A DNA stretch of 45,593 nucleotides, from positions 15,916 through 61,508 of the forward strand of contig MGGH01000022.1 of NCBI GenBank assembly GCA_001792305.1. Reading direction: 5' to 3'. Shown piece by piece: positions 10,344 to 19,745 of the stretch. The DNA comes from Candidatus Woesebacteria bacterium RIFCSPHIGHO2_01_FULL_39_23. GTDB taxonomy: Bacteria; Patescibacteriota; Microgenomatia; UBA8517. Position 1 is the first letter of the stretch. Each line of letters begins with the position of its first letter. A program made the position numbers and the translations under genes. A model generated the notes under the pieces. It searched no databases and was not told the origin of the DNA. It saw only the letters and a list, made by a program, of their open reading frames with translations.

Positions 10344-10483
10344 GAGAAAATATTCAATTTAGTGTAAACTCCACTTGCTCTTGTTTGCAACTCTCGCAAG
10401 TGATTTTGATCCCCCATTTTGCAATTTTTAGTTATAAATTAAAGTAAAATGGGTATAACACGGGTAGTGATAAAATTGAATTG

Positions 10484-10678
10484 ATGAGTGTTGAGAGAAA
10501 AAGCATTGTTGAGCGAATAACCGAACTCTCTAAAAAACTTGACGTAATCTTCTTTGCAATTGGAGGAGTTGTTTATCTTTTTAGTCCTGGTGTAGGTTTA
10601 GTTATAATTATCGGAAACGCAATAACCTACGTTACTGCTGACCAAATCGAAAAGTGGTACAAAAAGCGCAAAAGGTAA
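10484..10678 (+). CDS. Small membrane protein
   Basis: Short ORF with hydrophobic segments; ATG at 10484 preferred over TTG at 10481; extended -10 just upstream. Confidence 0.55.
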   Translation: MSVERKSIVERITELSKKLDVIFFAIGGVVYLFSPGVGLVIIIGNAITYVTADQIEKWYKKRKR

Positions 10679-10912
10679 TTATTTTCTGTTCTTTCCGCAA
10701 ATTCTACAGTCCTCACCGTGGGTGGCAAAAATATAAACAGCCGAAATACCAACCATTACATAGACCAGTTTTTCAAGTTCAGGGACCGTTCCAAGTAAAG
10801 CGCTTACTAAATTAAAATTAAAAAGCCCAACTAACCCCCAGTTTAAAGCGCCAACAACAGTTAGTGGAAAAGTTACAATGTGCAAGAGCTCCTTTGTCTT
10901 CATATTCATCAC
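10679..10912 (-). CDS. DUF378-like small membrane protein
   Basis: LHIVTFPLTVVGALNWGLVGLFNFNLVSALLG...VYVMVGISAVY; SD GGGGGTGA. Confidence 0.85.
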   Translation of the reverse strand: MMNMKTKELLHIVTFPLTVVGALNWGLVGLFNFNLVSALLGTVPELEKLVYVMVGISAVYIFATHGEDCRICGKNRK

Positions 10913-11137
10913 CCCCTATCCCGTTAGATTATTTATACCAAAATACTATTTATAGATGCAATTTAGAGTATTTTGGGTGAATACTCCTCTTACTCAGGTT
11001 TTCAACCAATGAGAGTTGAAAAATTCAGAAATCGAACTTTATAAAATTGATTTTGAGAAGGGAGATTTGTCCTTTTTTTTACTATGATATCATTAGTAAG
11101 ATTTTGTTTTTATTTATCGAGCTGGAGGTGATAGTAA

Positions 11138-11338
11138 GTGAATAACAATAAAAAATGTGGACACAAATGGCGAAAGGCAGGAATTTGGGATGGAAAAACT
11201 CCAGACGGGAATAGAACGGGTGGAATTATGTACAAATGCGATGTGTGTGGTGAAGAGATCACTGACCAGCGAATTGGCGAAAAGGGCGGATCAATTATCC
11301 AAGGTACAAACGCTTTTGGTGTGCCCACCAAACAATAG
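11138..11338 (+). CDS. Small zinc-ribbon-like protein
   Basis: GTG start after SD GGAGGTGA; CGHKW...YKCDVCGEEITD Cys pairs. Confidence 0.75.
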   Translation: MNNNKKCGHKWRKAGIWDGKTPDGNRTGGIMYKCDVCGEEITDQRIGEKGGSIIQGTNAFGVPTKQ

Positions 11339-11354
11339 AAAGAAAAAACTTTTT

Positions 11355-12605
11355 ATGGATAATTATGTAATTAAACAAGCTGGTATAATATCGAGAAAGA
11401 TTAGAAATTTAAGCAACTATAATAATTCCCAAAATTTAGTTCCAAATGTTTTTTTTGCAAAAACCATACTTTCCGAAGTTGAATTTTTAATAAAAAAAGT
11501 TCCTGAAATATATGAGGTCAATTCGGTTGAAGAACTATATATCTTGGAACTCAAGAGATATCTCGAATTAATAAGTGCTTTTTTGAAAAGGAAGATTGTA
11601 GGCAAACGACAAAATTGGGTAGAAATTAAAGAATTATATTACATCCAAGATGAAGACTTGCTACAGATAGAGAATTGGCTGAGAAGTAATAAGGAATTAA
11701 TTTTTGAAACAAGCAATAGACTTCTTAATTCTGACAAATTTGCAAACGTTGAAACTGTGCAATGGATTCCAAATTCATACAAAATTAAGGAAAAAATAGA
11801 GCGCGAGATGCTTAGATTAGTTGAAATTTTAGTACGTTTTACAAAAGACACGTTTGCTAAAAATGATGACCGTATAGCACAAGAATTTGATAATTATATA
11901 TTTGATTTCAACTATGATATTAGATCGTCAGTTTTTCGTGAGAACTCTAAGGCCGTGCTATTTAATATGAATAATATAGTTAACTTCCAAGAGGGAAAAC
12001 CTATTATTGATTTTGGTCTTTTTGTCGAGCATTTCGGCCACGAAGTATGGGGACATTGTATGAATCAAATCATGACAAGGATTTCGGATTTGCCAGAATT
12101 TCTAAAGATCCCTCAAACTGCTGCAAGTAAGACTATTGAAGAGTTGGTATCAATTTATTTTGAAAAAAAGATATTTGTTGTTTTAGAGGAAAAGCAAGAT
12201 TATTATGAAGAATTTCGTACAAATATTTCTTTCGCAGATTTTATAAAAGAATACAAAACTATCAAATTAATGCTTGATTATTCTAAAAAATTACGCGACT
12301 TTGTTATGTATCAAGTAATAACGTTTAATCAGATATCAGAAACAGACCTCCTCCGAAGAGTTGCTAAGTATTCCTTAAGTGAGGAATACGCGAAGTATTT
12401 GGTTAATACTAACATTAGGGAGTACAACTCAGGAAAAGGGTTTTTTGATGACCTATATTTCTTAAGATATCACTCTTTATTCTTGGATAAATTAATTAGC
12501 AACATTGATAAATCTAAAATAAATAAAGCCGAACGCGCTTTTTTAACAGGATATTGGTCTCCGGATGGACTAAAAGAGTGGATAAATTTGAATATTAATA
12601 AATGA
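11355..12605 (+). CDS. Hypothetical protein with HExxH (HEVWGH) motif, putative zincin
   Basis: Long ORF; start moved to ATG 11355 because the track start 11157 overlaps the zinc-ribbon ORF out of frame; FVEHFGHEVWGHCMNQ. Confidence 0.75.
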   Translation: MDNYVIKQAGIISRKIRNLSNYNNSQNLVPNVFFAKTILSEVEFLIKKVPEIYEVNSVEELYILELKRYLELISAFLKRKIVGKRQNWVEIKELYYIQDEDLLQIENWLRSNKELIFETSNRLLNSDKFANVETVQWIPNSYKIKEKIEREMLRLVEILVRFTKDTFAKNDDRIAQEFDNYIFDFNYDIRSSVFRENSKAVLFNMNNIVNFQEGKPIIDFGLFVEHFGHEVWGHCMNQIMTRISDLPEFLKIPQTAASKTIEELVSIYFEKKIFVVLEEKQDYYEEFRTNISFADFIKEYKTIKLMLDYSKKLRDFVMYQVITFNQISETDLLRRVAKYSLSEEYAKYLVNTNIREYNSGKGFFDDLYFLRYHSLFLDKLISNIDKSKINKAERAFLTGYWSPDGLKEWINLNINK

Positions 12606-13015
12606 CGAATAAAGTTAGATTAAGATGTATCCATTCTTGACTGGCAGAAGTTTATAAAAACAGGAGTTTCTTTACCTTTAGTTGATTTATTGATAGTAAA
12701 TGTTGTTTTTGCCACAATTTTTCACGAGTTTTTTGGACCATTCTTATCATAAACTTAACCAAAACCTAGAGGAGGTTTATAACGCCAAGGTCAAAGGAAC
12801 ATGGTGAAAGTTACTTCAGAACCAGCTTGGACTCTGGAAGACCAAATATCAGTAGATAGTAGTTAGTATCCGTACAAAGTAACTAGATATGCGACACTAG
12901 ATATTCCTCAGGTGTAGCAAAATTCAGACTAAAGTGTATCGGAAGTGTCGCATATGTGTTTACACAATTCGATAATTACAAACTAAAGTAAAATTGGTAT
13001 AAAATAAAGATTGTA

Positions 13016-13321
13016 GTGAAAATTGATATAAAAACAAAAGATCTTGAAATAACTGAATATATTCAAAAACTCGTCCAAAAAAAGCTCGTCTCAAAAATTG
13101 ACCGCGTTACCAAAAATCTTACGGACGACGAAAAAAAAGCAACACTAAGACTCAAAAAAAGAAGCAGATGGGGCTTTAGAGTAAATCTATCTATGTGGCT
13201 TCCCGGAAAACATCATATTTTCAGTGAAGAGATACATAAAGATTTGCAATCTGCGCTTGTCAACCTTCGCGAAGAAGTCATAAGCCAAATAAAAGAGTAC
13301 AAAGAAAAGCACAACAAATGA
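13016..13321 (+). CDS. Ribosome hibernation-promoting factor-like (HPF/RaiA) protein
   Basis: MKIDIKTKDLEITEYIQKLVQKKLVSKIDRVTKNL...; GTG start, extended -10 upstream. Confidence 0.75.
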   Translation: MKIDIKTKDLEITEYIQKLVQKKLVSKIDRVTKNLTDDEKKATLRLKKRSRWGFRVNLSMWLPGKHHIFSEEIHKDLQSALVNLREEVISQIKEYKEKHNK

Positions 13322-13395
13322 AACAATTCAGCTTTACCAATACCAATAATCTTATACTCATTCCTGTAAAACTGAGTAACTTTTAATACTAAACG

Positions 13396-13671
13396 GTGGC
13401 AAAGAATAATTGGTCGGCGGATGTAACTAAAAAAAGCATCGCACTTGATTTGGAAGAGGATGTATTTACTTGGGATAGTCCCAAAAAAATTGCAGAAAGC
13501 TTAATGCAATCCGCTGAAAAAAGCACCCGAAGAAAATCTCCTCCCTTTCAGTCTGCCATGAGTATGCTCAATTTCTACATCAATCGAGCCGGTAAAAACT
13601 TAAAGCCACTAAGAAAAAGCACGCTTGAACAAGCAAAAATTGAGCTCAGAAGGCTATATACAAAACCCTAG
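13396..13671 (+). CDS. DUF3175-like protein
   Basis: NWSADVTKKSIALDLEEDVFTWDSPKKIAESL...SMLNFYINRAGKNL. Confidence 0.8.
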   Translation: MAKNNWSADVTKKSIALDLEEDVFTWDSPKKIAESLMQSAEKSTRRKSPPFQSAMSMLNFYINRAGKNLKPLRKSTLEQAKIELRRLYTKP

Positions 13672-13676
13672 GCCTT

Positions 13677-14033
13677 TTAATATCTCGCCCTGCTTCGACC
13701 TCCACGTCTGTCTCGACCTCCGCGGTTTCCTCCGTCGCGTCTAAATCCACCACGATCATAAGATCCACCTCGATCTTCTCGGGGAGCCATAGGACGGGCT
13801 TCATTTACTGTAATGGTACGACCGTCAAGAGAATAGTTATTAAACTTCTCGACAGCAGCCTTCGCCGCATCCTCAGAACCCATTTCCACAAATCCAAAGC
13901 CCTTTGATTTTCCGGTAAACTTGTCGGTAATAACTGTCGCGGAAACAACCTGCCCAGCCTGCGCAAAAAGTTCGCGAAGAGCATCTTCCGTCGTTCCCCA
14001 AGACAATCCCCCAACAAACAATCTAGTTGCCAT
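13677..14033 (-). CDS. RRM-type RNA-binding protein with Arg/Gly-rich tail
   Basis: RLFVGGLSWGTTEDALRELF (RNP2) and KSKGFGFVEM (RNP1); SD GGAGGTGA; start MATRL preferred. Confidence 0.93.
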   Translation of the reverse strand: MATRLFVGGLSWGTTEDALRELFAQAGQVVSATVITDKFTGKSKGFGFVEMGSEDAAKAAVEKFNNYSLDGRTITVNEARPMAPREDRGGSYDRGGFRRDGGNRGGRDRRGGRSRARY

Positions 14034-14175
14034 TTTTATCACCTCCTTTATTTAAACTGCCTTTACAAACTACCTTCTCTACTAACTATTTTGGGAAATA
14101 ATCCTTGAGAAACTTAAAGCTGTAAAAGGAGCTAACGGGTAACAGTATATATTAAGTCAAAGAGAAATAAAAGAA

Positions 14176-14529
14176 CTACCTTGAAATCAGCTCTATGGTT
14201 GGAATAATGCGGCTTCTGGTTTTCTTATTTTTGGGAAAACCGGTTGGAAGCAAGTATCCTTGCCAATCACCTTCACCTATAAATAATTCCAAATGAAGCA
14301 TGTCTGTCAAGTTTGGATCGTCTTTAACTTCATAAAGTCTATATTCTCCTTTGGAGAGTTTTTGGTCGGTTCTGTGGGTTCGGTGGGTAGAAACTAGTAT
14401 CTCTCCAACTGATCTTGTAAATATCCAAACAAATGTTTTTCCGTCAAGTTTTAAAATCTTTACGTCATTTCTAGTTTCAACCAACGAATACTTTCCTTTT
14501 CTTAAAAGTTTTATCATGTAACTACCCAA
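14176..14529 (-). CDS. Hypothetical protein
   Basis: ORF with coding-like composition. Confidence 0.6.
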   Translation of the reverse strand: MGSYMIKLLRKGKYSLVETRNDVKILKLDGKTFVWIFTRSVGEILVSTHRTHRTDQKLSKGEYRLYEVKDDPNLTDMLHLELFIGEGDWQGYLLPTGFPKNKKTRSRIIPTIELISR

Positions 14530-14623
14530 TTAGATCTAGGTGTACCAAGCTATCTTACACCCTTTAAGTAAGTTTCTAACAAAAAACATATTCCCCTCAC
14601 TCGCTAAGTATATTATGGTTAAT

Positions 14624-15280
14624 TTATTCTTGTTCCGCTATCTTTGCGAGGGATTTCCAATTTCCCTTCTTAGCTAGAGAGTAATCAACAGTATCTCCCG
14701 TGTATTTGAAAACTTCACCACTTGCAACATTTAACCGATAAAGGCTTGTTCTTTTAATCCTAGACACACTTTCTTCCTTCTCATCTAGTCTCTGGCCGAG
14801 TCTTAAAAAGAGTACCAGATCTTTTTCATCTTCATCGGTATTTAAAATATCATCTATTAGTAATCGGTCTAAATATATTGCCTCGGGATCGGTCGCCTTT
14901 ATCTTTGTTGAAAACCTTCTTAGAATGGGGGCTAAGTTTCCCAATAGGTCTGTGTCTAGTAACCCTGCGAACTTTCCGCGTGGAAAATTTCTTAGTAAAA
15001 CAAATATTTCCATAGACGATATAATATCCGCATAATCCATAGTTGATAAATCTAATTCGGGCGACCAATTTTCTTCTTTTATGTATTTTCTGTCTCCCTC
15101 GCCTCTAAATTTATACCGAACAATTGAAGTTTTTATAGAGTCCCCGTCTTTACGAGCCAACAATCCTTTACCTGTAGAGTAATAAGCATAAACAGAAACA
15201 TCTTTGTCATATTCGGTCTTAGCATCATGAAGAGGGGGATCCTTATGATGGCCTTCGTAAGTCTCACCAGTCTCATCCAT
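14624..15280 (-). CDS. Hypothetical protein
   Basis: 218-aa ORF. Confidence 0.65.
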   Translation of the reverse strand: MDETGETYEGHHKDPPLHDAKTEYDKDVSVYAYYSTGKGLLARKDGDSIKTSIVRYKFRGEGDRKYIKEENWSPELDLSTMDYADIISSMEIFVLLRNFPRGKFAGLLDTDLLGNLAPILRRFSTKIKATDPEAIYLDRLLIDDILNTDEDEKDLVLFLRLGQRLDEKEESVSRIKRTSLYRLNVASGEVFKYTGDTVDYSLAKKGNWKSLAKIAEQE

Positions 15281-15432
15281 AACGTCAATAAAACTAAATC
15301 CTATAATTATTTTACTTTAACTGGCTACAGTTTACAACTTTTTGAAACCGACCAGGCTCCTTAAATTAAACTACTCCAGGAGTAAAATGATTTGACACAT
15401 GTAGTAGACCACTCCAATGCCAAAAAACCTAC

Positions 15433-16011
15433 TTAAACCATTAGTCCGTTTTGATATCGACCAATTGATTTAAGCCAATCAACAAACTCAGCATATCTTT
15501 TCTTAAATAAAAGTTTCGAATATTTGTAATGAAGTTTATCTTCTAGAATCGGCATTCTTCGATTCCATTCGGGAATATACTTGTCTCTCTCTGCTTCGGA
15601 GATCAACCCAGCATCAAATCGGTCAAAAGCGTATTTCCAGCGGGGAATGGAAACTAAGGCGATTTTATCGGCGTCGTAAAGTAGTTTAGCTTCGCTGTTT
15701 TGTTGCTCTTGACCGAAAGAATGGCTACTTATGATGTTAAGTATTTCCTGGATTTCTTCTTGGTTTAATCCCAAATCTAAAAACTCTTTAATTAACAACT
15801 CTTCCCCTCTTGTATTGTCTTTAAATACGTCATGCCACCAAGCGGCAACTTCGAGAAGTCCATTTTTAAGCTCTATAACTTCTGCGTCTTTGATGTCAAA
15901 TATATTGCAGACAACCTCTGCGTGATGATCTAGGGTATGGTAAACATCAAATGGGTTCTCTAGAAGTAGCTCTTTGGCTCTATTTATTGCCTTGATATAC
16001 AAATTATTCAC
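15433..16011 (-). CDS. HD-domain phosphohydrolase-like protein
   Basis: YHTLDHHAEVV...AAWWHDVFKD...LLYDADKIAL pattern; GTG start. Confidence 0.85.
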   Translation of the reverse strand: MNNLYIKAINRAKELLLENPFDVYHTLDHHAEVVCNIFDIKDAEVIELKNGLLEVAAWWHDVFKDNTRGEELLIKEFLDLGLNQEEIQEILNIISSHSFGQEQQNSEAKLLYDADKIALVSIPRWKYAFDRFDAGLISEAERDKYIPEWNRRMPILEDKLHYKYSKLLFKKRYAEFVDWLKSIGRYQNGLMV

Positions 16012-16012
16012 T

Positions 16013-16078
16013 AACTCATTCTACCAAAAGTTCGAAAAAAAGCGTTTTGCCAACCAGTACTCCCCGCGCCTGAGAAAA
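16013..16078. repeat. Copy A of an imperfect ~65-bp direct repeat
   Basis: aactcattctaccaaaagttcgaaaaaaagcg...ccaaccagtactccccgcgcctgagaaaa; matches 18582-18649. Confidence 0.9.
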
Positions 16079-16219
16079 GAGCTAAAACTAAAGAAGAAAA
16101 AGACCGGGCAGAAAACGAACTACACAGCCACTAAAACGGAACAGGTTTCTTATTAATCCATAAAGCAAGAAGATTGTAGCTAAATTCCCGTTTTACGGTT
16201 TTTATAGTGTTTTACCTTG

Positions 16220-18376
16220 TCAATTAAGCGTAAGTACAATCTGAGGAATTTGAGAAGAATTACCCTCACCTGACGTGTAGTCGCCGCCGTCTGTGGATGT
16301 CGAATTAATTCTAAAACTATAAACCCCGTCACCAGTTATGTAACTTCCTATATTAACCTCGTACCATATACCTTTTTTTACCCTTCCCAAACTACCGAGA
16401 AAAGTTCCGGCAGAAGGCGCTGTATTCCAAGTCACAGAAGATTGACCCCAGTTGGTATCTGAAGAATAGAAATATCCTCCAATATTAGAACTCCCGACAC
16501 TATAAAGCCTCAATTTTGCGCTGATAACTTGGCTGCCGTTAACTCCCGTTATGTTAAATTTCACCAGGAAGTTTTTAACAGGACTATTATCAACTTCCAA
16601 TGTTGCAAGTGAACCGTAATTAGCGGAAGGATTTGCTTTATAAATTGAGGCATCGTCTGTTGGATTAAAAATCAAAGGTGAAGGAGTAGGAGTTGGTGTT
16701 GGTGTTGGAGTTGGTGTCGGTGTTAGTGTTGGTGTTACGGTGGGGGTAGGAGTCAACGTTGGCGTCGGACTTGGAGTTGGAGTTTCAACGGGCGTAGGTG
16801 TTGGACTCGGAGTGGGTGTTGGACTCGGTGTAGGAGAAGGAGCTGAACAGTCTTTGACTACACTATAATTATCAATCAACACCCCATTCGCATTATAGAA
16901 TTGGTAAGTAATATCAGATGTAGTTGCCGTAATAAGCATTGCCCCGCGATCCTCGTTATAACGCACGATAGAAGTGGCTTCAGGCGGCAAAGTTCCCAGA
17001 TTATCAAACGTATATAAAGATGCCCCTCCTGCTCCGTTTACAAAATAAGGAATTCCATTAACATCAATGCGTTCATAAAGATGGTCATGCCCGTTTAAAA
17101 CTACATCAGCACCCCAAGATGCAAATGGCCAGCGCATGGTGGTGGTGGAGCCATGACGACCTGATGAGTAGGGTGGGTGATGGAAATAAACCACATCATA
17201 GCAGGAGTTGGATGCGACCAGCTTGGTTTGCAACCAGTTTGCCTGAATCGAACTTATGCTCCTACCGTCGGGTTCTCCGGTATCACTATCTATGGCATAT
17301 AAATGGACCAAGCCCAGATCGACATCATAATAGCGTTCGTTATTGGGTAAGGTGAAGTAGTCGAAATACGCACCCGTACAACCTAGGATGTCACAGGTAA
17401 TTGTGTGCCAATCGTGATTCCCTAATGATGGCCAAAAACGGTTGATTGCACTACCTAAGCCAAAAGACCCTTGATAATTTCCAATATACTGACTGTAGTA
17501 TTTCCCGATATTTGCGTCAATCGTTGTGGCTTCACCATCCGGATAATTGTTGTCGCCGGTTGTAATCACATGGTCCGGATTCCAAGAATTTACAAGATTT
17601 GCGACTCGAGCTTCATTGGCATCGTCTGTACCAAAATCACCGATTACGGCAAAGCGTATTGTTCCTTCGGGGAAGGGTGTAGGAGAGGGGGTTGGAGTAG
17701 GAGTAAAAGTGGGGGTCGGAGTGGGGGTCGGAATGCCGCTGGGTAAAAAACTTATGACAAGCAGGGGGGCATTGGAAGCTTCCCCGTTATACGATTCAGC
17801 AGTTCTTCTTCCTGTTCCTTCAATCGTGATAACCAAAGAGTTACCGCTGATCCAGCCGGGTCTATTAACTATTTCTTGGATAATACCACCTAAATCTGGA
17901 GTAATCTTTTTTTCACTGATTACTGTCCAAGGCGGTATGTTATCCCAAGATATGGATGTATTAGTTACGGGACGAGAGGAGATATTTGTAGTTTGATTTA
18001 CGAATGTTACAGGGTTATCAGAGCTTTCACCCCTGATTGTTACATATGTCGAGCCGCTTTGTGACTCGTCAACCTCAAACTCTATATAGGCACTGGTAAT
18101 AATTGCTCCCTGCGGAATTTGCAGATTATTAAAGCGCATTCCTACCAATTGAAGTACAGAACCCTCAGCCCCCAACTCCAAATCGCTACTAGAAAGGCCC
18201 ACAGAGCCGCTACCAATCGCCTCTTCCGCATCGTCAGATGATGAATTCACACGGCTTGAGATTGTTGTGGGATCTGGAGTTTGAGAAAGGATTTTCGAAG
18301 GGCGGAGGAAAACAAAATAAAGTAGTATCAGTAAAGGTAAGAAAACAAATTTTGATTTAAGCGAAAATGTTTTCAC
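16220..18376 (-). CDS. Secreted metallophosphoesterase flanked by PT-rich linkers and DNRLRE/CBM-like beta domains
   Basis: [17 protein letters not shown]...[11 protein letters not shown]...SLGNHDWH...[10 protein letters not shown] metallophosphoesterase motifs; (PT)n linkers; N- and C-terminal WNTAP/DDASIY-type domains; GTG start. Confidence 0.9.
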   Translation of the reverse strand: MKTFSLKSKFVFLPLLILLYFVFLRPSKILSQTPDPTTISSRVNSSSDDAEEAIGSGSVGLSSSDLELGAEGSVLQLVGMRFNNLQIPQGAIITSAYIEFEVDESQSGSTYVTIRGESSDNPVTFVNQTTNISSRPVTNTSISWDNIPPWTVISEKKITPDLGGIIQEIVNRPGWISGNSLVITIEGTGRRTAESYNGEASNAPLLVISFLPSGIPTPTPTPTFTPTPTPSPTPFPEGTIRFAVIGDFGTDDANEARVANLVNSWNPDHVITTGDNNYPDGEATTIDANIGKYYSQYIGNYQGSFGLGSAINRFWPSLGNHDWHTITCDILGCTGAYFDYFTLPNNERYYDVDLGLVHLYAIDSDTGEPDGRSISSIQANWLQTKLVASNSCYDVVYFHHPPYSSGRHGSTTTMRWPFASWGADVVLNGHDHLYERIDVNGIPYFVNGAGGASLYTFDNLGTLPPEATSIVRYNEDRGAMLITATTSDITYQFYNANGVLIDNYSVVKDCSAPSPTPSPTPTPSPTPTPVETPTPSPTPTLTPTPTVTPTLTPTPTPTPTPTPTPSPLIFNPTDDASIYKANPSANYGSLATLEVDNSPVKNFLVKFNITGVNGSQVISAKLRLYSVGSSNIGGYFYSSDTNWGQSSVTWNTAPSAGTFLGSLGRVKKGIWYEVNIGSYITGDGVYSFRINSTSTDGGDYTSGEGNSSQIPQIVLTLN

Positions 18377-18448
18377 AACTAGAGCAATTTTAGGGCGTTA
18401 ATATACAATTAGCAATGAGACGTTGTACTTATAATATCCGACACTAAC

Positions 18449-18575
18449 CGATACCCCCTAAACTGAACCAGTTATTTCATATATTATTTAGGGTATGCCG
18501 GGTATCGCTAGCGAGATCAAGCAGTCACCCACACAATGTTTAACATTCGTATTTTTTAAAAATACGAATAAACAT
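18449..18575 (-). ncRNA. Candidate structured RNA or 5' leader (two hairpins)
   Basis: Hairpin 18536-18575 (12-bp perfect inner arms plus 6-bp outer arms) and stem CGATACC/CCTAAA : TTTAGG/GGTATCG at 18449-18507, downstream of a promoter-like repeat. Confidence 0.35.
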
Positions 18576-18581
18576 GCTCAT

Positions 18582-18649
18582 AACTCTATTCTACCAAAAG
18601 TTCAAAAAAGAAGAGTATTACCAGCCAGTACTCCCCGCGCCTGAAAATA
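18582..18649. repeat. Copy B of an imperfect ~65-bp direct repeat
   Basis: aactctattctaccaaaagttcaaaaaagaag...ccagccagtactccccgcgcctgaaaata. Confidence 0.9.
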
Positions 18650-18716
18650 GTATACTGTGAGGTTTCGAGGCTGTTTTAACGGTCTTTAAGAACGCTTGTT
18701 ATAATAGTAACACTAT

Positions 18717-19040
18717 ATGAAACTTGGCATTATTCTTTCAACCAACAGTGGAGAAACTAACTGGAATGCTTTAAGACTTGCAAACTTAGCTTTATCCAAA
18801 GGTGATACCGTCTCTATTTTTCTTGTCAGTGAGGGTGTGGAGTACCAACAGTCAAGTTCTCCCAAGTTTAATATCAAAGAACAAGTTGAAAAGTTTTTGT
18901 CATCCGACAAGGCAAAGATTCTCGCCTGTGGTACATGCCTCGCAATCCGCAAACAAGAGAGTGACCAAGAATGTCCTGAAGGTAGACTTGAAGATTTTTA
19001 CGATTTGGTTGCTGAAAATGATAAGGTGCTTACCTTTTGA
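18717..19040 (+). CDS. DsrE/DsrF-like sulfur-relay family protein
   Basis: MKLGIILSTNSGETNWNALRLANLALSKGDTVSIFLVSEGVE...ILACGTCLAIR. Confidence 0.85.
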   Translation: MKLGIILSTNSGETNWNALRLANLALSKGDTVSIFLVSEGVEYQQSSSPKFNIKEQVEKFLSSDKAKILACGTCLAIRKQESDQECPEGRLEDFYDLVAENDKVLTF

Positions 19041-19725
19041 AAAGGATAAACCTATAAAAAAGATATTACTGATTGCCATTTTTTTATTCACTTTGTTACT
19101 AACACCATCTGCAACCTTTGCTCAGGGCATGATGGGTAACTGGACGAGTTCACCATCATCCGTGACCTCTGACGACCACACTGCTCGTGAAGAAATTGAA
19201 GGAAAAGAAATCTGGGATAAACTCCAAACAAAACAGCTTGAATGTAAGAATCTTACAGATGAGAACTACGGTTCATTAGGTGAATACTACATGGGACAGA
19301 TGATGGGAAACTCACACGCGGCAATGAATACGATGATGGAGCGGATGATGGGCAAGGAGGGTGAAGAACAAATGCACATTGTTATGGGAAAAAGACTAAG
19401 TGGTTGTGATACTTCTGCTCAACTTCCGCAGAATGGAGTAGGTTTTATACCGATGATGTGGATGATGGGAGGAGGTGGTAATCCTATGATGGGAAGTTTA
19501 GGTATTAATCCGATGGGTTCCTTTGGATGGGGTTTTGGCTTGACTTTTATGATTCTGTTCTGGGGTCTTGTTATTCTAGCCATTGTCGCCTTGGTTAAAT
19601 GGGTTGCAAGTAAAGGGAAGAGCCAAACACAAGAGAAATCCGCCTTAGATATCCTCAAAGAGCGCTATGTTAAAGGCGAGATCGACAAAAAAGAGTTTGA
19701 ACAGATGAAAAAGGAACTCGCCTAA
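19018..19725 (+). CDS. Met-rich secreted/membrane protein with C-terminal SHOCT domain
   Basis: Signal peptide-like segment; repeated MMG motifs; TM; SALDILKERYVKGEIDKKEFEQMKKEL SHOCT; ATG 19018 preferred. Confidence 0.8.
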   Translation: MIRCLPFEKDKPIKKILLIAIFLFTLLLTPSATFAQGMMGNWTSSPSSVTSDDHTAREEIEGKEIWDKLQTKQLECKNLTDENYGSLGEYYMGQMMGNSHAAMNTMMERMMGKEGEEQMHIVMGKRLSGCDTSAQLPQNGVGFIPMMWMMGGGGNPMMGSLGINPMGSFGWGFGLTFMILFWGLVILAIVALVKWVASKGKSQTQEKSALDILKERYVKGEIDKKEFEQMKKELA

Positions 19726-19745
19726 GTGCTTTCCCGTACCTGAAC

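Noticed and set aside
11157-11354. N-terminal extension of the HExxH ORF
   Set aside because: It overlaps out of frame with a better-supported zinc-ribbon gene that has a strong SD; ATG 11355 is a sensible start.
16675-16850. Possible CRISPR or minisatellite array
   Set aside because: The irregular hexamer-like repeats simply encode Pro/Thr/Ser linkers in the phosphoesterase; no spacers.
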